The position numbers were made by a program, and so were the translations under genes. Shown here piece by piece: positions 53,025-62,025 of a stretch of 64,000 nt of DNA. Position 1 is the stretch's first letter; each line of letters starts with the position of its first letter. The notes under the pieces were generated by a model. It made no database searches and was not told where the DNA came from. It saw nothing but the letters and a program-made list of their open reading frames with translations. This DNA comes from Ruegeria atlantica (GTDB lineage Bacteria > Pseudomonadota > Alphaproteobacteria > Rhodobacterales > Rhodobacteraceae). The DNA lies in assembly GCF_013033965.1 (NCBI RefSeq), contig NZ_WQFE01000009.1:1-64000 (forward strand), written 5' to 3'.

Positions 53025-53660
53025 ATGCAGAAGTGGATCATAACACTGGGTCTCTCGGTCGCCGTTGCCGCGTGTACACGCGAGGCCGGGTATGAAATTG
53101 ACCAAGGCGCCTTTGGCAACGCAACCCTAAACAACGTTCAGGTTATGAACGGCGAGCTGACATACGCCCAAATCCTGGGTCAGAGGTTTGCTGCAGAAGT
53201 GCCGACGCAGATCAATTTCGCGTTTAACAGTTCTCAGTTGGACGCGTCGGCGCAGCGAATCTTGTTGCGGCAGGCAGCATGGATCAAGCAGTTCCCAGAA
53301 GCGCGGTTCCGCGTTTACGGCCATACCGATGCCGTCGGCTCTACAGCGTACAACCAGTCGCTTGGACAACGCCGGGCAAACGCCGCCGTTGCGTTCCTGA
53401 CACAACAGGGGATTTCGCGTTCTCGGTTGGAAGCCGTTGTTTCCTTTGGAAAATCGCGGCCACTGATTGATACTCCGAACCGGGATCGCCGCAACCGGCG
53501 TACAGTGACCGAAGTTTCCGGCTTTATGGATCGCAATCCGTTGGTATTGGACGGCAAATACGCGGAGATTATTTACCGCGAATATGTCGCTAGCGCCACG
53601 AGAGAAAGCTACATCCAGCGTGAAGATGCTGGCGGCGCCGGCAGCAGTGATGATGAATAA
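53025..53660 (+). CDS. OmpA-domain lipoprotein of the tad locus
   Basis: A 211-residue lipoprotein. The lipobox VAVAAC puts the lipid on C17. An OmpA-like peptidoglycan-binding domain covers about residues 60-170 (INFAFNSSQLDASAQRILLRQAAWI, RVYGHTDAVGSTAYNQSLGQRRANAAVAFL, RRNRRTVTEV). It takes the place where CpaD is found in Caulobacter, between the secretin and cpaE, and may anchor the secretin to the wall; that role is inferred from position. ATG 53025 sits 17 bases past the cpaC stop. A strong hairpin follows. Confidence 0.88.
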   Translation: MQKWIITLGLSVAVAACTREAGYEIDQGAFGNATLNNVQVMNGELTYAQILGQRFAAEVPTQINFAFNSSQLDASAQRILLRQAAWIKQFPEARFRVYGHTDAVGSTAYNQSLGQRRANAAVAFLTQQGISRSRLEAVVSFGKSRPLIDTPNRDRRNRRTVTEVSGFMDRNPLVLDGKYAEIIYREYVASATRESYIQREDAGGAGSSDDE

Positions 53661-53666
53661 TCTTTA

Positions 53667-53695
53667 GGAAATGGGCGGCATCGTCGCCCATTTCC
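53667..53695. other. Strong hairpin between the OmpA lipoprotein and cpaE
   Basis: GGAAATGGGCG (53667-53677) pairs perfectly with CGCCCATTTCC (53685-53695) around a 7-base loop, 6 bases after the lipoprotein stop. There is no T-run; it could be a weak terminator or an mRNA end-protecting structure in the 199-base gap before cpaE. Confidence 0.65.
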
Positions 53696-53859
53696 CTACA
53701 ATTGGTTCTTTTGCGTCAAAATCTTGCCTAAGTTCCAAGCCACCTTTTCAACAATTAGGTGAAGTGCGGCCCGAATTGGTCGCGACCGGGCAACAGCGAA
53801 CTGTGCCGAACCCAACGTGTTCGGACGGCGAACAGGCCCTCACGACGAGGATTGTGTGA

Positions 53860-55092
53860 ATGACAAGTGCCACAACGCATGATGACGGAACTGCTATTCT
53901 GGCCTGCACGATCAGCCGAGATGTCCAGAACTTCGATCTGCTGATCGAAGATATGGAGACCCTTTTGGGCGAGCGTTGGGGTGATCTTGGCTTTGCCGAG
54001 GCCCTGGCTTTTTTCAGCCAACCTGAGGCGGAAAGCCTTGAATTTGTTGCGCTTGCCATTGATGGCGAAGATGAAGACAACCTTTCCTTGATGGGCGAGA
54101 TCATCTCGCAGGCCAAAGAAAAGAAGATCAAAATCGTTCTGATCGCTGAGGACGTCACGCCAGCGTCTCTGCACCAGTTGCTGCGCAAGGGCGCGGACGA
54201 GTTCGTCCCCTACCCCCTTCCCGAAGGCGAGCTGCAGGAAGCCATAGAACGCATGAATAAGCCCGATCCGGTGGCAACTGCTGTTGCAGCCGCTCCGGCT
54301 GCTCAGGGTGATTCGAAAGAAGGCGCACTTTTTGTGGTCCACGGGTTGGCGGGCGGAGTGGGTTCAACAACCATGGCGGTCAACCTCGCCTGGGAGCTTG
54401 CAACCGCGTCAGACAAAGAAGCACCTTCCGTCTGCGTCATCGACCTGGATCTGCAGTATGGCAGCGTGTCGACTTATCTTGACCTTCCCCGCCGTGAAAC
54501 TGTTTTTGAGATGCTCTCGGATACCTCTTTGATGGATGACGATGTGTTCTCGCAGGCACTGCAGACCTATGAGGAAAAACTTGAGGTCCTGACCGCGCCG
54601 TCCGATATGGTTCCGTTGGATCTGATCACACCGGAAGACATCGAACGCGTCATCGACATAGCACGCAGGAGATTCGACTACGTGGTTGTCGACATGCCGA
54701 CGACCCTGGTTCATTGGTCGGAAACGGTTCTTCAGGCCGCGCACGTATACTTTGCGATGATCGAGCTGGATATGCGATCCGCTCAGAACGCGCTGCGGCT
54801 GAAACGCGCCCTGCAAGCCGAGGAGCTGCCGTTCAACAAACTCCGGTTCGCTCTGAACCGGGCTCCGAAATTCACCGACCTGAATGGCAAAGGCCGGGTC
54901 AAGCGGATGGGTGAAAGCCTGGGCATTTCAATCGATCTGCAATTGCCGGATGGTGGCAAACCCGTCATGCAAAGCGGCGATCACGGATTACCGCTGGCCA
55001 AATCTGCCGCCAAGAACCCGCTGCGTCGGGAAATCGCAAAACTTGCAAAATCGCTTCACAGCTTGGGCAGCAGCAGCGCCGAGGCCGCGTAA
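53860..55092 (+). CDS. cpaE: Pilus localisation ATPase-like protein CpaE (TadZ)
   Basis: A 410-residue protein: an N-terminal receiver-like domain (about 10-135) and a ParA/MinD-type domain (about 155-400) that places the pilus machine at a cell site. The P-loop reads HGLAGGVGSTTMAVNLAW (165-171 GGVGSTT), with Ser instead of the Walker lysine. That variation is known in the CpaE/TadZ group, where ATP binding may persist but turnover may be slow. VCVIDLDLQYGSVSTYLDL is the Walker B-like segment. It starts a 4-gene close-packed block with cpaF, tadB and tadC. Confidence 0.92.
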   Translation: MTSATTHDDGTAILACTISRDVQNFDLLIEDMETLLGERWGDLGFAEALAFFSQPEAESLEFVALAIDGEDEDNLSLMGEIISQAKEKKIKIVLIAEDVTPASLHQLLRKGADEFVPYPLPEGELQEAIERMNKPDPVATAVAAAPAAQGDSKEGALFVVHGLAGGVGSTTMAVNLAWELATASDKEAPSVCVIDLDLQYGSVSTYLDLPRRETVFEMLSDTSLMDDDVFSQALQTYEEKLEVLTAPSDMVPLDLITPEDIERVIDIARRRFDYVVVDMPTTLVHWSETVLQAAHVYFAMIELDMRSAQNALRLKRALQAEELPFNKLRFALNRAPKFTDLNGKGRVKRMGESLGISIDLQLPDGGKPVMQSGDHGLPLAKSAAKNPLRREIAKLAKSLHSLGSSSAEAA

Positions 55093-55116
55093 CCGTATTT
55101 CAGAGGGGTAGTCGCC

Positions 55117-56562
55117 GTGTTTTCAAGATACAAGAAGCAGGCTGGAGCGCAGCCGGTCGAGTCTGCTCCAACGCCGCAGGCCACTGTACAAACGCCTGCC
55201 CCTGAAAAAGCGCCTACGGCCACTGCTGTCGCCCGCCGCCCAATTCAGAAGAAAGCCGCTGAGCCGGTTGCTTCAGACCGTGATCGAAAGCGGAAAGAGC
55301 GTCTGGGTGAAATCAAGATTGAGCTGCACAAGGAACTGTTGGAAAACCTGAATCTTGGGGCGCTTGAAAAGGCCGGTGAAGCCGAACTTCGGGCGGAGAT
55401 CAGCGCAATCTCGAGCGAGATCCTTGAATCCCGTGACATCGTTCTGAATCGCGAAGACCGATCACAGCTTAACAAGGAACTGTATGACGAAGTCACGGGG
55501 TTGGGTCCGCTTGAAACGCTGCTTCAGGACGATAGCGTCAACGATATTTTGGTAAATGGCCCGCAGCAGATTTTTATCGAGCGCGACGGTAAACTGGAAC
55601 TCAGCGAAGTTACGTTCAAGGACGAAAAACACCTGATGCGGATTATCGACAAGATCGTCTCCGCCGTGGGTCGTCGCGTCGATGAATCCAACCCTTATGT
55701 TGACGCCCGCTTGGCCGACGGGTCGCGTTTCAACGCAATGGTGCCACCTATCGCGGTCGACGGTTCGCTGGTCTCCATCCGTAAGTTCAAAAAAGATAAA
55801 CTGGCCATCGACGATCTGGTTAACTTCGGCGCCTTCACGGAAGAAATGGCCGCATATCTGCAGGCTGCCGTTTCGACTCGTCTGAACATCATCGTTTCGG
55901 GCGGTACAGGTTCAGGTAAGACGACGACGCTGAATGCTTTGTCCAGCTTTATTGATGACGCCGAGCGGATCCTGACCATCGAGGATACGGCGGAACTTCA
56001 GCTGCAGCAGACCCACGTGGGCCGAATGGAAAGCCGCCCTCCTAACGTCGAAGGCAAAGGCGAAGTAAGCCCACGCGACTGTCTGAAAAACGCCCTGCGT
56101 ATGCGTCCTGACCGCATCATCGTGGGTGAGACGCGTGGCGCCGAGGTGATCGACATGTTGCAGGCTATGAATACCGGCCACGACGGTTCGATGACCACGA
56201 TCCACGCCAACTCGGCCCGTGACGGGATTTCGCGTCTTGAAAACATGATCGCGATGGCCGGTATCGAGATGCCAATCAAAGCGGTCCGCAGCCAGATCTC
56301 TTCGGCTGTGAACCTGATCGTGCAGGCCAGCCGCTTGCAGGACGGTTCGCGCCGTATGACCTCGATAACCGAGATCACGGGGATGGAAGGTGACGTCATT
56401 TCGATGCAGGAGATTTTCAAATTCCAACGCGTCGGTCTGACACCGGATAACAAGATTATCGGCCATTTCACTGCAACCGGTGTCCGCAGCCACTATTCGG
56501 AACGCTTCCGTCTGTGGGGCTTTGATCTACCTCCGTCCATCTACGAACCAACGGCCATCTAA
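55117..56562 (+). CDS. cpaF: Tad pilus assembly ATPase CpaF (TadA)
   Basis: A 481-residue secretion ATPase of the VirB11/PulE superfamily that powers pilus extension and retraction. Start codon is GTG at 55117, behind GAGGGG. An unstructured Pro/Ala-rich N-terminus (10-60) precedes the N-domain; Walker A is GGTGSGKT (262-269), and LRMRPDRIIVGETRGAEVIDMLQAMNTGHDGSMTTIHANS is the Walker B and His box. EDTAELQL is the Asp box. Full length and motifs complete. Confidence 0.97.
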   Translation: MFSRYKKQAGAQPVESAPTPQATVQTPAPEKAPTATAVARRPIQKKAAEPVASDRDRKRKERLGEIKIELHKELLENLNLGALEKAGEAELRAEISAISSEILESRDIVLNREDRSQLNKELYDEVTGLGPLETLLQDDSVNDILVNGPQQIFIERDGKLELSEVTFKDEKHLMRIIDKIVSAVGRRVDESNPYVDARLADGSRFNAMVPPIAVDGSLVSIRKFKKDKLAIDDLVNFGAFTEEMAAYLQAAVSTRLNIIVSGGTGSGKTTTLNALSSFIDDAERILTIEDTAELQLQQTHVGRMESRPPNVEGKGEVSPRDCLKNALRMRPDRIIVGETRGAEVIDMLQAMNTGHDGSMTTIHANSARDGISRLENMIAMAGIEMPIKAVRSQISSAVNLIVQASRLQDGSRRMTSITEITGMEGDVISMQEIFKFQRVGLTPDNKIIGHFTATGVRSHYSERFRLWGFDLPPSIYEPTAI

Positions 56563-56574
56563 GGAGATCCGGAT

Positions 56575-57543
56575 ATGCAACTGCCTGTAGAGGCTCTTAT
56601 CTATGTTGTGATCTTCGTCGGAGTACTTCTCCTTGTCGAAGGCATCTATCTTGTGGCGTTCGGCAAATCCATCAGCCTAAACAGCCGGGTAAACCGTCGC
56701 CTGGATATGCTTGAGAAAGGCGTTGGGCGCGAACAGGTTTTGGAACAGCTGCGCAAGGAAATGCAGCAGCATATGAAATCCCAGAGCGTCCCGCTCTATT
56801 CGCTGTTGGCCGACAAGGCACAAAAAGCGGCCATCGCCTTTTCGCCGCGCCAATTGATCATGATCATGGTACTGGTTTCTGGCTTTGCTTATGTAGGGTT
56901 GAGCATCGGCACGGGAACAGAGCTCGTATTGCGGATCGCACTTTCAATCGCGATAGGTGTAGGTGGCGTGTATGCGTGGGTGGCCAGCAAGGCCAAGAAA
57001 CGCATGGGTCTGATGGAAGAGCAATTGCCCGACGCCGTTGAGCTGATGGTACGCTCGCTTCGAGTCGGCAACCCGTTTGTTTCGACAATTCAGATTGTTG
57101 CCAACGAAGTTCAGGATCCGCTTGGGACGGAATTTGGCGTCATCGCAGACGAATGCGCCTACGGTCGCGACGTCGGTGAAGCCCTGAAGGACATGGCCGA
57201 ACGCCTGGGCATGCAGGATCTGCGCTTTCTGTCTGTTGCCGTTGGCATTCAGCAACAGGCTGGCGGTAACCTGGCCGAGATTTTGGCGGGTTTGGCCAAA
57301 GTTATTCGTGCTCGGTTCCGTCTGTTCCGCCGTGTCAATGCGATCACGGCCGAGGCCAAATGGTCCGGCAAGTTCCTGTCTGGCTTTCCCGTATTTTGCC
57401 TGTTGTTCATTTTGGTGAAGTCTCCGAACTACTACGACGAAGTTCTTGACCACCCGCTGTTCATTCCGCTGTGTTTCTTTGTTGGCATCATGCTGACACT
57501 GAACCTGATCGTGATGCGCGTTCTTACGAATATCAAAGTCTGA
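56575..57543 (+). CDS. tadB: Tad pilus inner-membrane platform protein TadB
   Basis: A 322-residue protein with a T2SSF domain: an N-terminal membrane helix (LIYVVIFVGVLLLVEGIYLV), two central helices (LIMIMVLVSGFAYVGLSIG, IALSIAIGVGGVYAWVASKA), the cytoplasmic domain with LPDAVELMVRSLRVGNPFVSTIQIVANEV, and two C-terminal helices. With TadC it forms the platform on which CpaF acts. 12 bases after cpaF and 10 bases before the next start. Confidence 0.94.
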   Translation: MQLPVEALIYVVIFVGVLLLVEGIYLVAFGKSISLNSRVNRRLDMLEKGVGREQVLEQLRKEMQQHMKSQSVPLYSLLADKAQKAAIAFSPRQLIMIMVLVSGFAYVGLSIGTGTELVLRIALSIAIGVGGVYAWVASKAKKRMGLMEEQLPDAVELMVRSLRVGNPFVSTIQIVANEVQDPLGTEFGVIADECAYGRDVGEALKDMAERLGMQDLRFLSVAVGIQQQAGGNLAEILAGLAKVIRARFRLFRRVNAITAEAKWSGKFLSGFPVFCLLFILVKSPNYYDEVLDHPLFIPLCFFVGIMLTLNLIVMRVLTNIKV

Positions 57544-57553
57544 GGGCTTGAGT

Positions 57554-58540
57554 ATGGAATTTCTGACCCAAATCAACGAACTCCTGACCGAGCATCTTGG
57601 TCCGTTCGGGCCTCTCATCGTGGTCGGGGTATTGGGATTGTTCATGATTCTGGTGGCTTTGCCACTGATGTTGAACCAACCGGAAGACCCTCTTAAGAAA
57701 CTGCAGCGATCAACTGCCACCCCAAAGGAAAGCAAGAAGGGTAAACAGGACAAACTGCGGCAATCCAGCCGAAACGAGCAGCTTCAGAAATTCGCGAACT
57801 TCCTGGAGCCACAAAACCAGGACGAATTGTCCGCGATGGAACTTAAGCTGCGCCAGGCGGGGTATCAGTCCAAGGACGCAGTCCGCTTTTTCCACTTCGC
57901 ACAGTTTGCTCTTGGTCTGATCGGCGTGATGATCGGTGTTCTATTGGTCACGGTATTTGCCGGTGATCAGGAATTCACCCCGGCCCAGATGGCCATGCGC
58001 GTCTTGATCCCGGCTTGTGCGTTTTATTTCCTCCCACGCTATTGGATCACCCGGCGCGTTGCCGAACGACAGGAAGCCATCGTTGCAGGGTTCCCCGATA
58101 CCCTGGATCTCATGCTGGTCTGCGTCGAAGCGGGTCAGTCGCTTGACCAGGCGATCGTTCGGGTTGCCGCCGAGATGAAAGTCTCTTACCCGGACATCGC
58201 TCTGGAGTTCGAAGTTGTCGCACACGAGCTTAAGGCGGGTAAGGACCGAGACACCGTACTTCGCGACTTTGGTACCCGTTGCGGCGTTCAGGACGTCAGC
58301 TCGTTCGTGACGGTCATGATCCAGTCGGCAACATTTGGTACGTCAATCGCCGAAGCCTTGCGGGTTTATGCCAGTGAAATGCGCGACAAACGCGTGATGC
58401 GCGCCGAAGAAGCCGCGAATAAGTTGCCAACCAAAATGACACTTGCCACAATGCTCCTGACGGTGCCGCCGTTGCTGGTCATTCTGGTCGGCCCCTCGGC
58501 AAAAGGCATCTCTGACTTTGCAAGCGGATCCGGTGGATAA
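57554..58540 (+). CDS. tadC: Tad pilus inner-membrane platform protein TadC
   Basis: A 328-residue partner of TadB with the same T2SSF layout: N-terminal helix (GPLIVVGVLGLFMILVALPLML), a Lys-rich cytoplasmic linker (STATPKESKKGKQDKLRQSS), two helices, FPDTLDLMLVCVEAGQSLDQAIVRVA as the conserved cytoplasmic segment, and ATMLLTVPPLLVILVGPS at the end. ATG 57554 is chosen over a TTG two codons upstream. Confidence 0.94.
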   Translation: MEFLTQINELLTEHLGPFGPLIVVGVLGLFMILVALPLMLNQPEDPLKKLQRSTATPKESKKGKQDKLRQSSRNEQLQKFANFLEPQNQDELSAMELKLRQAGYQSKDAVRFFHFAQFALGLIGVMIGVLLVTVFAGDQEFTPAQMAMRVLIPACAFYFLPRYWITRRVAERQEAIVAGFPDTLDLMLVCVEAGQSLDQAIVRVAAEMKVSYPDIALEFEVVAHELKAGKDRDTVLRDFGTRCGVQDVSSFVTVMIQSATFGTSIAEALRVYASEMRDKRVMRAEEAANKLPTKMTLATMLLTVPPLLVILVGPSAKGISDFASGSGG

Positions 58541-58547
58541 CAGCCCA

Positions 58548-59129
58548 ATGGAAACAAAATTCAGGTGTAACCGGTTAAGGTTACGCCGTATGTTTCAGGC
58601 CACCATGGTTCTTGCCATGGTGGCCTCTTGTACAGAAACGGGCCTCTCGACCGGCCTGGATGCCCCTGGCGTCGACCCAAAGGGCGAAGCAGTTGATCCG
58701 ATTACGGTCGGGAACCGGCTTTTGGTGTCAGGCGAATATGAACTGGCGCTGACGTCTTTTTCACGCGCCGCGTTGGATCAGGGGATGACAACGGAAATCC
58801 TTACATCAATGGGAACAGCTAATCTGGGTCTCAGGAGACTGGGCCAGGCCGAAGAACTGCTGCGTCGCGCGGTAGCAGATGAACCCGACTGGCCTGTCGC
58901 ATGGAATAACCTGGGCGTTGTGCTAATGGAAAGGGCCGAATACCCCGAGGCGGCGCAGATGTTCAGGCGCGCCTTTGCATTGGACAATGGCGAAAGTGAC
59001 GCAATCTTGGACAATCTGCGCTTAGCACTCGCAAAAATGGAAAATCCTGTTAATACTGACGTCGAAAAACAAGAATATACACTGGAGCAGCAAGGCAACG
59101 GGCAATTCAAGCTGCGCAAGCTCCCGTAA
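58548..59129 (+). CDS. tadD: TPR lipoprotein (TadD-like)
   Basis: A 193-residue protein starting METKFRCNRL 8 bases after tadC. A signal with lipobox MVASC puts the lipid on C28 (an ATG at 58590 would give a shorter signal). The rest is tetratricopeptide repeats: GNRLLVSGEYELALTSFSRAAL, SMGTANLGLRRLGQAEELLRRAV, WNNLGVVLMERAEYPEAAQMFRRAF. TadD is thought to act as a pilotin for the secretin. First of two TPR lipoproteins in tandem. Confidence 0.85.
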   Translation: METKFRCNRLRLRRMFQATMVLAMVASCTETGLSTGLDAPGVDPKGEAVDPITVGNRLLVSGEYELALTSFSRAALDQGMTTEILTSMGTANLGLRRLGQAEELLRRAVADEPDWPVAWNNLGVVLMERAEYPEAAQMFRRAFALDNGESDAILDNLRLALAKMENPVNTDVEKQEYTLEQQGNGQFKLRKLP

Positions 59130-59160
59130 CATTGGCAAGAGCAGTAAGGGACGCAAAAAA

Positions 59161-60012
59161 ATGCGCCAACAATTCTTGATTCCGACGATGGTAATCTGCG
59201 GGATGGCCCTGTCCGCCTGCGAAAAAGAAACCGAAGAAGAAAAGGTCGAACGAACGTATCAGGAGGTGAACGTCATTGACGAAACCAACCTGAACGAGGT
59301 TCTTCTGACCGCTTCTGATCCGAATGAAGCAGTGACCTATTTCAAAGGTGCGGCCGCAAAAAACCCCGGCCGGATTGATCTGCAGCGGGGGCTCGCGATT
59401 TCTCTGACGCGCGCCAAACGCACGACCGAGGCCGCTTCGGCTTGGAAAAAAGTGACAACGATGAAGGGCGCCAGAAACGTCGACAGGGTCGAGTATGCCG
59501 CCGCTTCGGTACGCGCCGGGGACTGGGCCACCGCCAAGTCGACACTGGATTCTGTTCCGCCAACCTATGAGACGTTTCAACGTTATCGCCTGGAGGCCGT
59601 CGTCGCGGACTCCAGAAAAGACTGGAAACGTGCGGATCATTTCTATGAAACCGCCGTTGGTCTGACCACACGCCCTGGCAGCGTTATGAACAACTGGGGC
59701 TATTCCAAGCTGTCGCGCGGCGACTACGCCGATGCCGAAAGGCTGTTTTCCGAGGCCATCCGTCAGGACAAATCTCTGTTTACTGCCAAGAACAACCTCG
59801 TTCTGGCCAGGGCCGCACAAGGAAACTATAGTTTGCCGGTTGTTCCTCTGACACAGGTTGAACGGGCTATGTTGCTGAATACGATGGGGATTTCTGCGAT
59901 CAAACAGGGCGACGTTACGACCGCAAAAAACCTGTTCCGCGAAGCCATCGCGACCCACCCCCAGCACTACGAGGAAGCCGTTCGTTCGCTTCGCGCGCTC
60001 GAAGGAGCCTGA
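59161..60012 (+). CDS. Second TPR lipoprotein of the tad locus
   Basis: A 283-residue lipoprotein; lipobox LSAC gives C20, followed by a very acidic stretch (EKETEEEKVE). TPR-like helices follow: AVTYFKGAAAKNPGRIDLQRGLAISLTRAKRTTEA, WATAKSTLDSV, NNWGYSKLSRGDYADAERLFSEAIRQD, NTMGISAIKQGDVTTAKNLFREAI. It probably works with the TadD-like protein at the outer membrane; the division of labour is unknown. 31 bases after tadD, 3 bases before cpaA. Confidence 0.85.
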   Translation: MRQQFLIPTMVICGMALSACEKETEEEKVERTYQEVNVIDETNLNEVLLTASDPNEAVTYFKGAAAKNPGRIDLQRGLAISLTRAKRTTEAASAWKKVTTMKGARNVDRVEYAAASVRAGDWATAKSTLDSVPPTYETFQRYRLEAVVADSRKDWKRADHFYETAVGLTTRPGSVMNNWGYSKLSRGDYADAERLFSEAIRQDKSLFTAKNNLVLARAAQGNYSLPVVPLTQVERAMLLNTMGISAIKQGDVTTAKNLFREAIATHPQHYEEAVRSLRALEGA

Positions 60013-60015
60013 TCT

Positions 60016-60561
60016 ATGAACATCCCTGCGACGGCGGCCACTTGGTTTTTGCCGTTTGTGCTGCCGATCTGCTTTTATGTTGCGTTCACCGATCTGCGTA
60101 GCATGTTGATCAAAAATCACGCGGTGATCGCTCTGGCTGCGGTCTTTGCCGTCGTGGGCTTTTTTGTATTGCCGCCCTGGGCCACCGAGTGGACGACCGG
60201 CGGCATTGGTCCAGTCTCCCTAACGCTGCCACCTTATATATGGCAGTTGCTGCACATCGTTGTGGTTCTGTTTTTTGGCATTCTCTTCAACGCCGCCGGT
60301 GTTATGGGGGCTGGTGATGCTAAGTTTCTGGCCGCTGCCTCGGCTTTTGTCTGGGCCGGTGACTATCTGCTTATGGTGCTGATCGCCACGTGCGCCATGC
60401 TTGGAGCTTATGTGACCCACCGACTAGCCAAGCACACGCGCCTTAGGGCAATTGCCCCGGACTGGGAAAGCTGGGATCGAGGCAAACATTTTCCTATGGG
60501 GTTTCCATTGGGGGCCAGCTTGGCGATCTATCTGACTTTCGGAACTGTTTACGGTTCGTGA
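60016..60561 (+). CDS. cpaA: Prepilin peptidase CpaA (TadV)
   Basis: A 181-residue type IV prepilin peptidase with about five membrane segments. The two aspartates of this aspartyl protease are D26 (FTDLRSMLIKN) and D101 in the GAGD motif (98-101, VMGAGDAKFLAAAS). The N-terminal methylase domain of PilD is absent, as is normal for Tad peptidases. It cuts the flp prepilins after the glycine. Last gene of the tad run; the following ATPase is 116 bases away. Confidence 0.94.
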   Translation: MNIPATAATWFLPFVLPICFYVAFTDLRSMLIKNHAVIALAAVFAVVGFFVLPPWATEWTTGGIGPVSLTLPPYIWQLLHIVVVLFFGILFNAAGVMGAGDAKFLAAASAFVWAGDYLLMVLIATCAMLGAYVTHRLAKHTRLRAIAPDWESWDRGKHFPMGFPLGASLAIYLTFGTVYGS

Positions 60562-60677
60562 ACTATCATTAACCCGCCTTTTCCCTGCCTTGGTACTGCC
60601 ACAAAGCCGAGCCAGATTTTCTGCAAGCGGCCCTTGTGGGGCTATTTGCGTGATTACTGGATAGACGGGCAACGCTC

Positions 60678-61985
60678 ATGAATATGCAGACGACCTCGGT
60701 TATGGCCCCCCCTGCCCCGAAGGGTATGGGTGAAATGAAACTGCCCATCGTGATGATGCGGGACATTCTGCTGAAAACGATTTTCCGAAAGAACGTGGAT
60801 ACGGTCTCAGAAATCGCTGATGCGGTCTGTCTGCCGGGTTCGGTAACGCAGGAACTTGTCGACATCGCCCGTGAACAGAAACTGATCGAAGCGACCGGCA
60901 CCCTGAACGCCAACAGCGGCAACGAGATGGGCTATCAGCTGACCGATGCCGGCAAAGCCCGTGCATTGGACGCGCTGAGCCAATCTGAGTATTTTGGCGC
61001 CATGCCGGTGCCGCTGGACGTCTACCGTGAACAGGTCAAGCGTCAGTCGATCCGTAATATTCAAGTGACCCGTGACCAGTTAACCGGTGCAATGGGCCAT
61101 CTGGTTCTGCCCGACAGCCTGCTGGATCATCTTGGTCCTGCGGTCAGTGCTGGCCGATCCATTCTGATGTATGGCCCTCCGGGTAACGGTAAATCCTCGA
61201 TCTCGAACGGTATTCGCGATGCACTGGGGGACAACGTCTATGTGCCCCGTGCCATCGAATATGCCGGTCAGGTCATCACGGTCTATGACCCCATCGTGCA
61301 CACCGCGATCGAGCAGGAGGCCGACGACCCCAACAGCCTGCGCCGCCGCAAGCGTTTTGACACACGCTATGTACAGTGCGAACGTCCGACCGTTGTGACG
61401 GGTGGTGAACTTTCGCTGTCCATGCTGGATCTGGTCTATAACCCGACCGCACGGACCTATCAGGCGCCGCTGCAGTTGAAATCGACCGGTGGCATCTTCA
61501 TCGTGGACGACCTTGGTCGTCAGCAGGAACCGCCGCAGGCCCTAATCAACCGTTGGATTGTTCCACTGGAAGAGAACAAAGACATTCTTGGTCTGCAATC
61601 GGGCGAAAAGTTCGAAGTGCCTTTTGACACGCTTGTCATCTTCTCGACCAACTTCCACCCGAACGAGATCTTTGACCAAGCGGCCCTGCGCCGGATCTTC
61701 TTCAAGATCAAGATCGGTGGCCCCGTTCAGGAAGACTTCCTGAAAATCTTTGCGATGGTCGCCCGCAAGCGCGGCATGCCACTGGACGAGGCCGCTCTGG
61801 TGCATTTGTTGAAGGTCAAATACCCGACCATTAACAACGTCTATGCCAACTATCAGCCGATCTTCCTGATCGACCAGATGATTTCGATCTGCGAATTCGA
61901 AGGCATCCCCTATCAGATGAGCCCCGACCTGATCGACAGGGCCTGGGCAAACATGTTCGTCAAAGACGAGACAATCGTAAAATAA
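60678..61985 (+). CDS. AAA+ ATPase with N-terminal winged-helix-like domain
   Basis: A 435-residue protein. Residues about 25-110 look like a winged helix (TVSEIADAVCLPGSVTQELVDIAREQKLIEATG, then NEMGYQLTDAGKARALDAL). The AAA+ core has Walker A GPPGNGKS (166-173), Walker B GGIFIVDDLGRQ (271-282, DD instead of DE), sensor 1 IFSTNFHPNE (321-330) and an arginine pair in ALRRIFFKI. It lacks the usual MoxR insert pattern. It follows the tad locus by 116 bases; a role with pili is possible but rests only on position. I do not know an assigned function. Confidence 0.8.
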   Translation: MNMQTTSVMAPPAPKGMGEMKLPIVMMRDILLKTIFRKNVDTVSEIADAVCLPGSVTQELVDIAREQKLIEATGTLNANSGNEMGYQLTDAGKARALDALSQSEYFGAMPVPLDVYREQVKRQSIRNIQVTRDQLTGAMGHLVLPDSLLDHLGPAVSAGRSILMYGPPGNGKSSISNGIRDALGDNVYVPRAIEYAGQVITVYDPIVHTAIEQEADDPNSLRRRKRFDTRYVQCERPTVVTGGELSLSMLDLVYNPTARTYQAPLQLKSTGGIFIVDDLGRQQEPPQALINRWIVPLEENKDILGLQSGEKFEVPFDTLVIFSTNFHPNEIFDQAALRRIFFKIKIGGPVQEDFLKIFAMVARKRGMPLDEAALVHLLKVKYPTINNVYANYQPIFLIDQMISICEFEGIPYQMSPDLIDRAWANMFVKDETIVK

Positions 61986-62025
61986 CGCCGTGCCATTTCC
62001 GGGACAGGCCGGGTAATCTGCGTTC

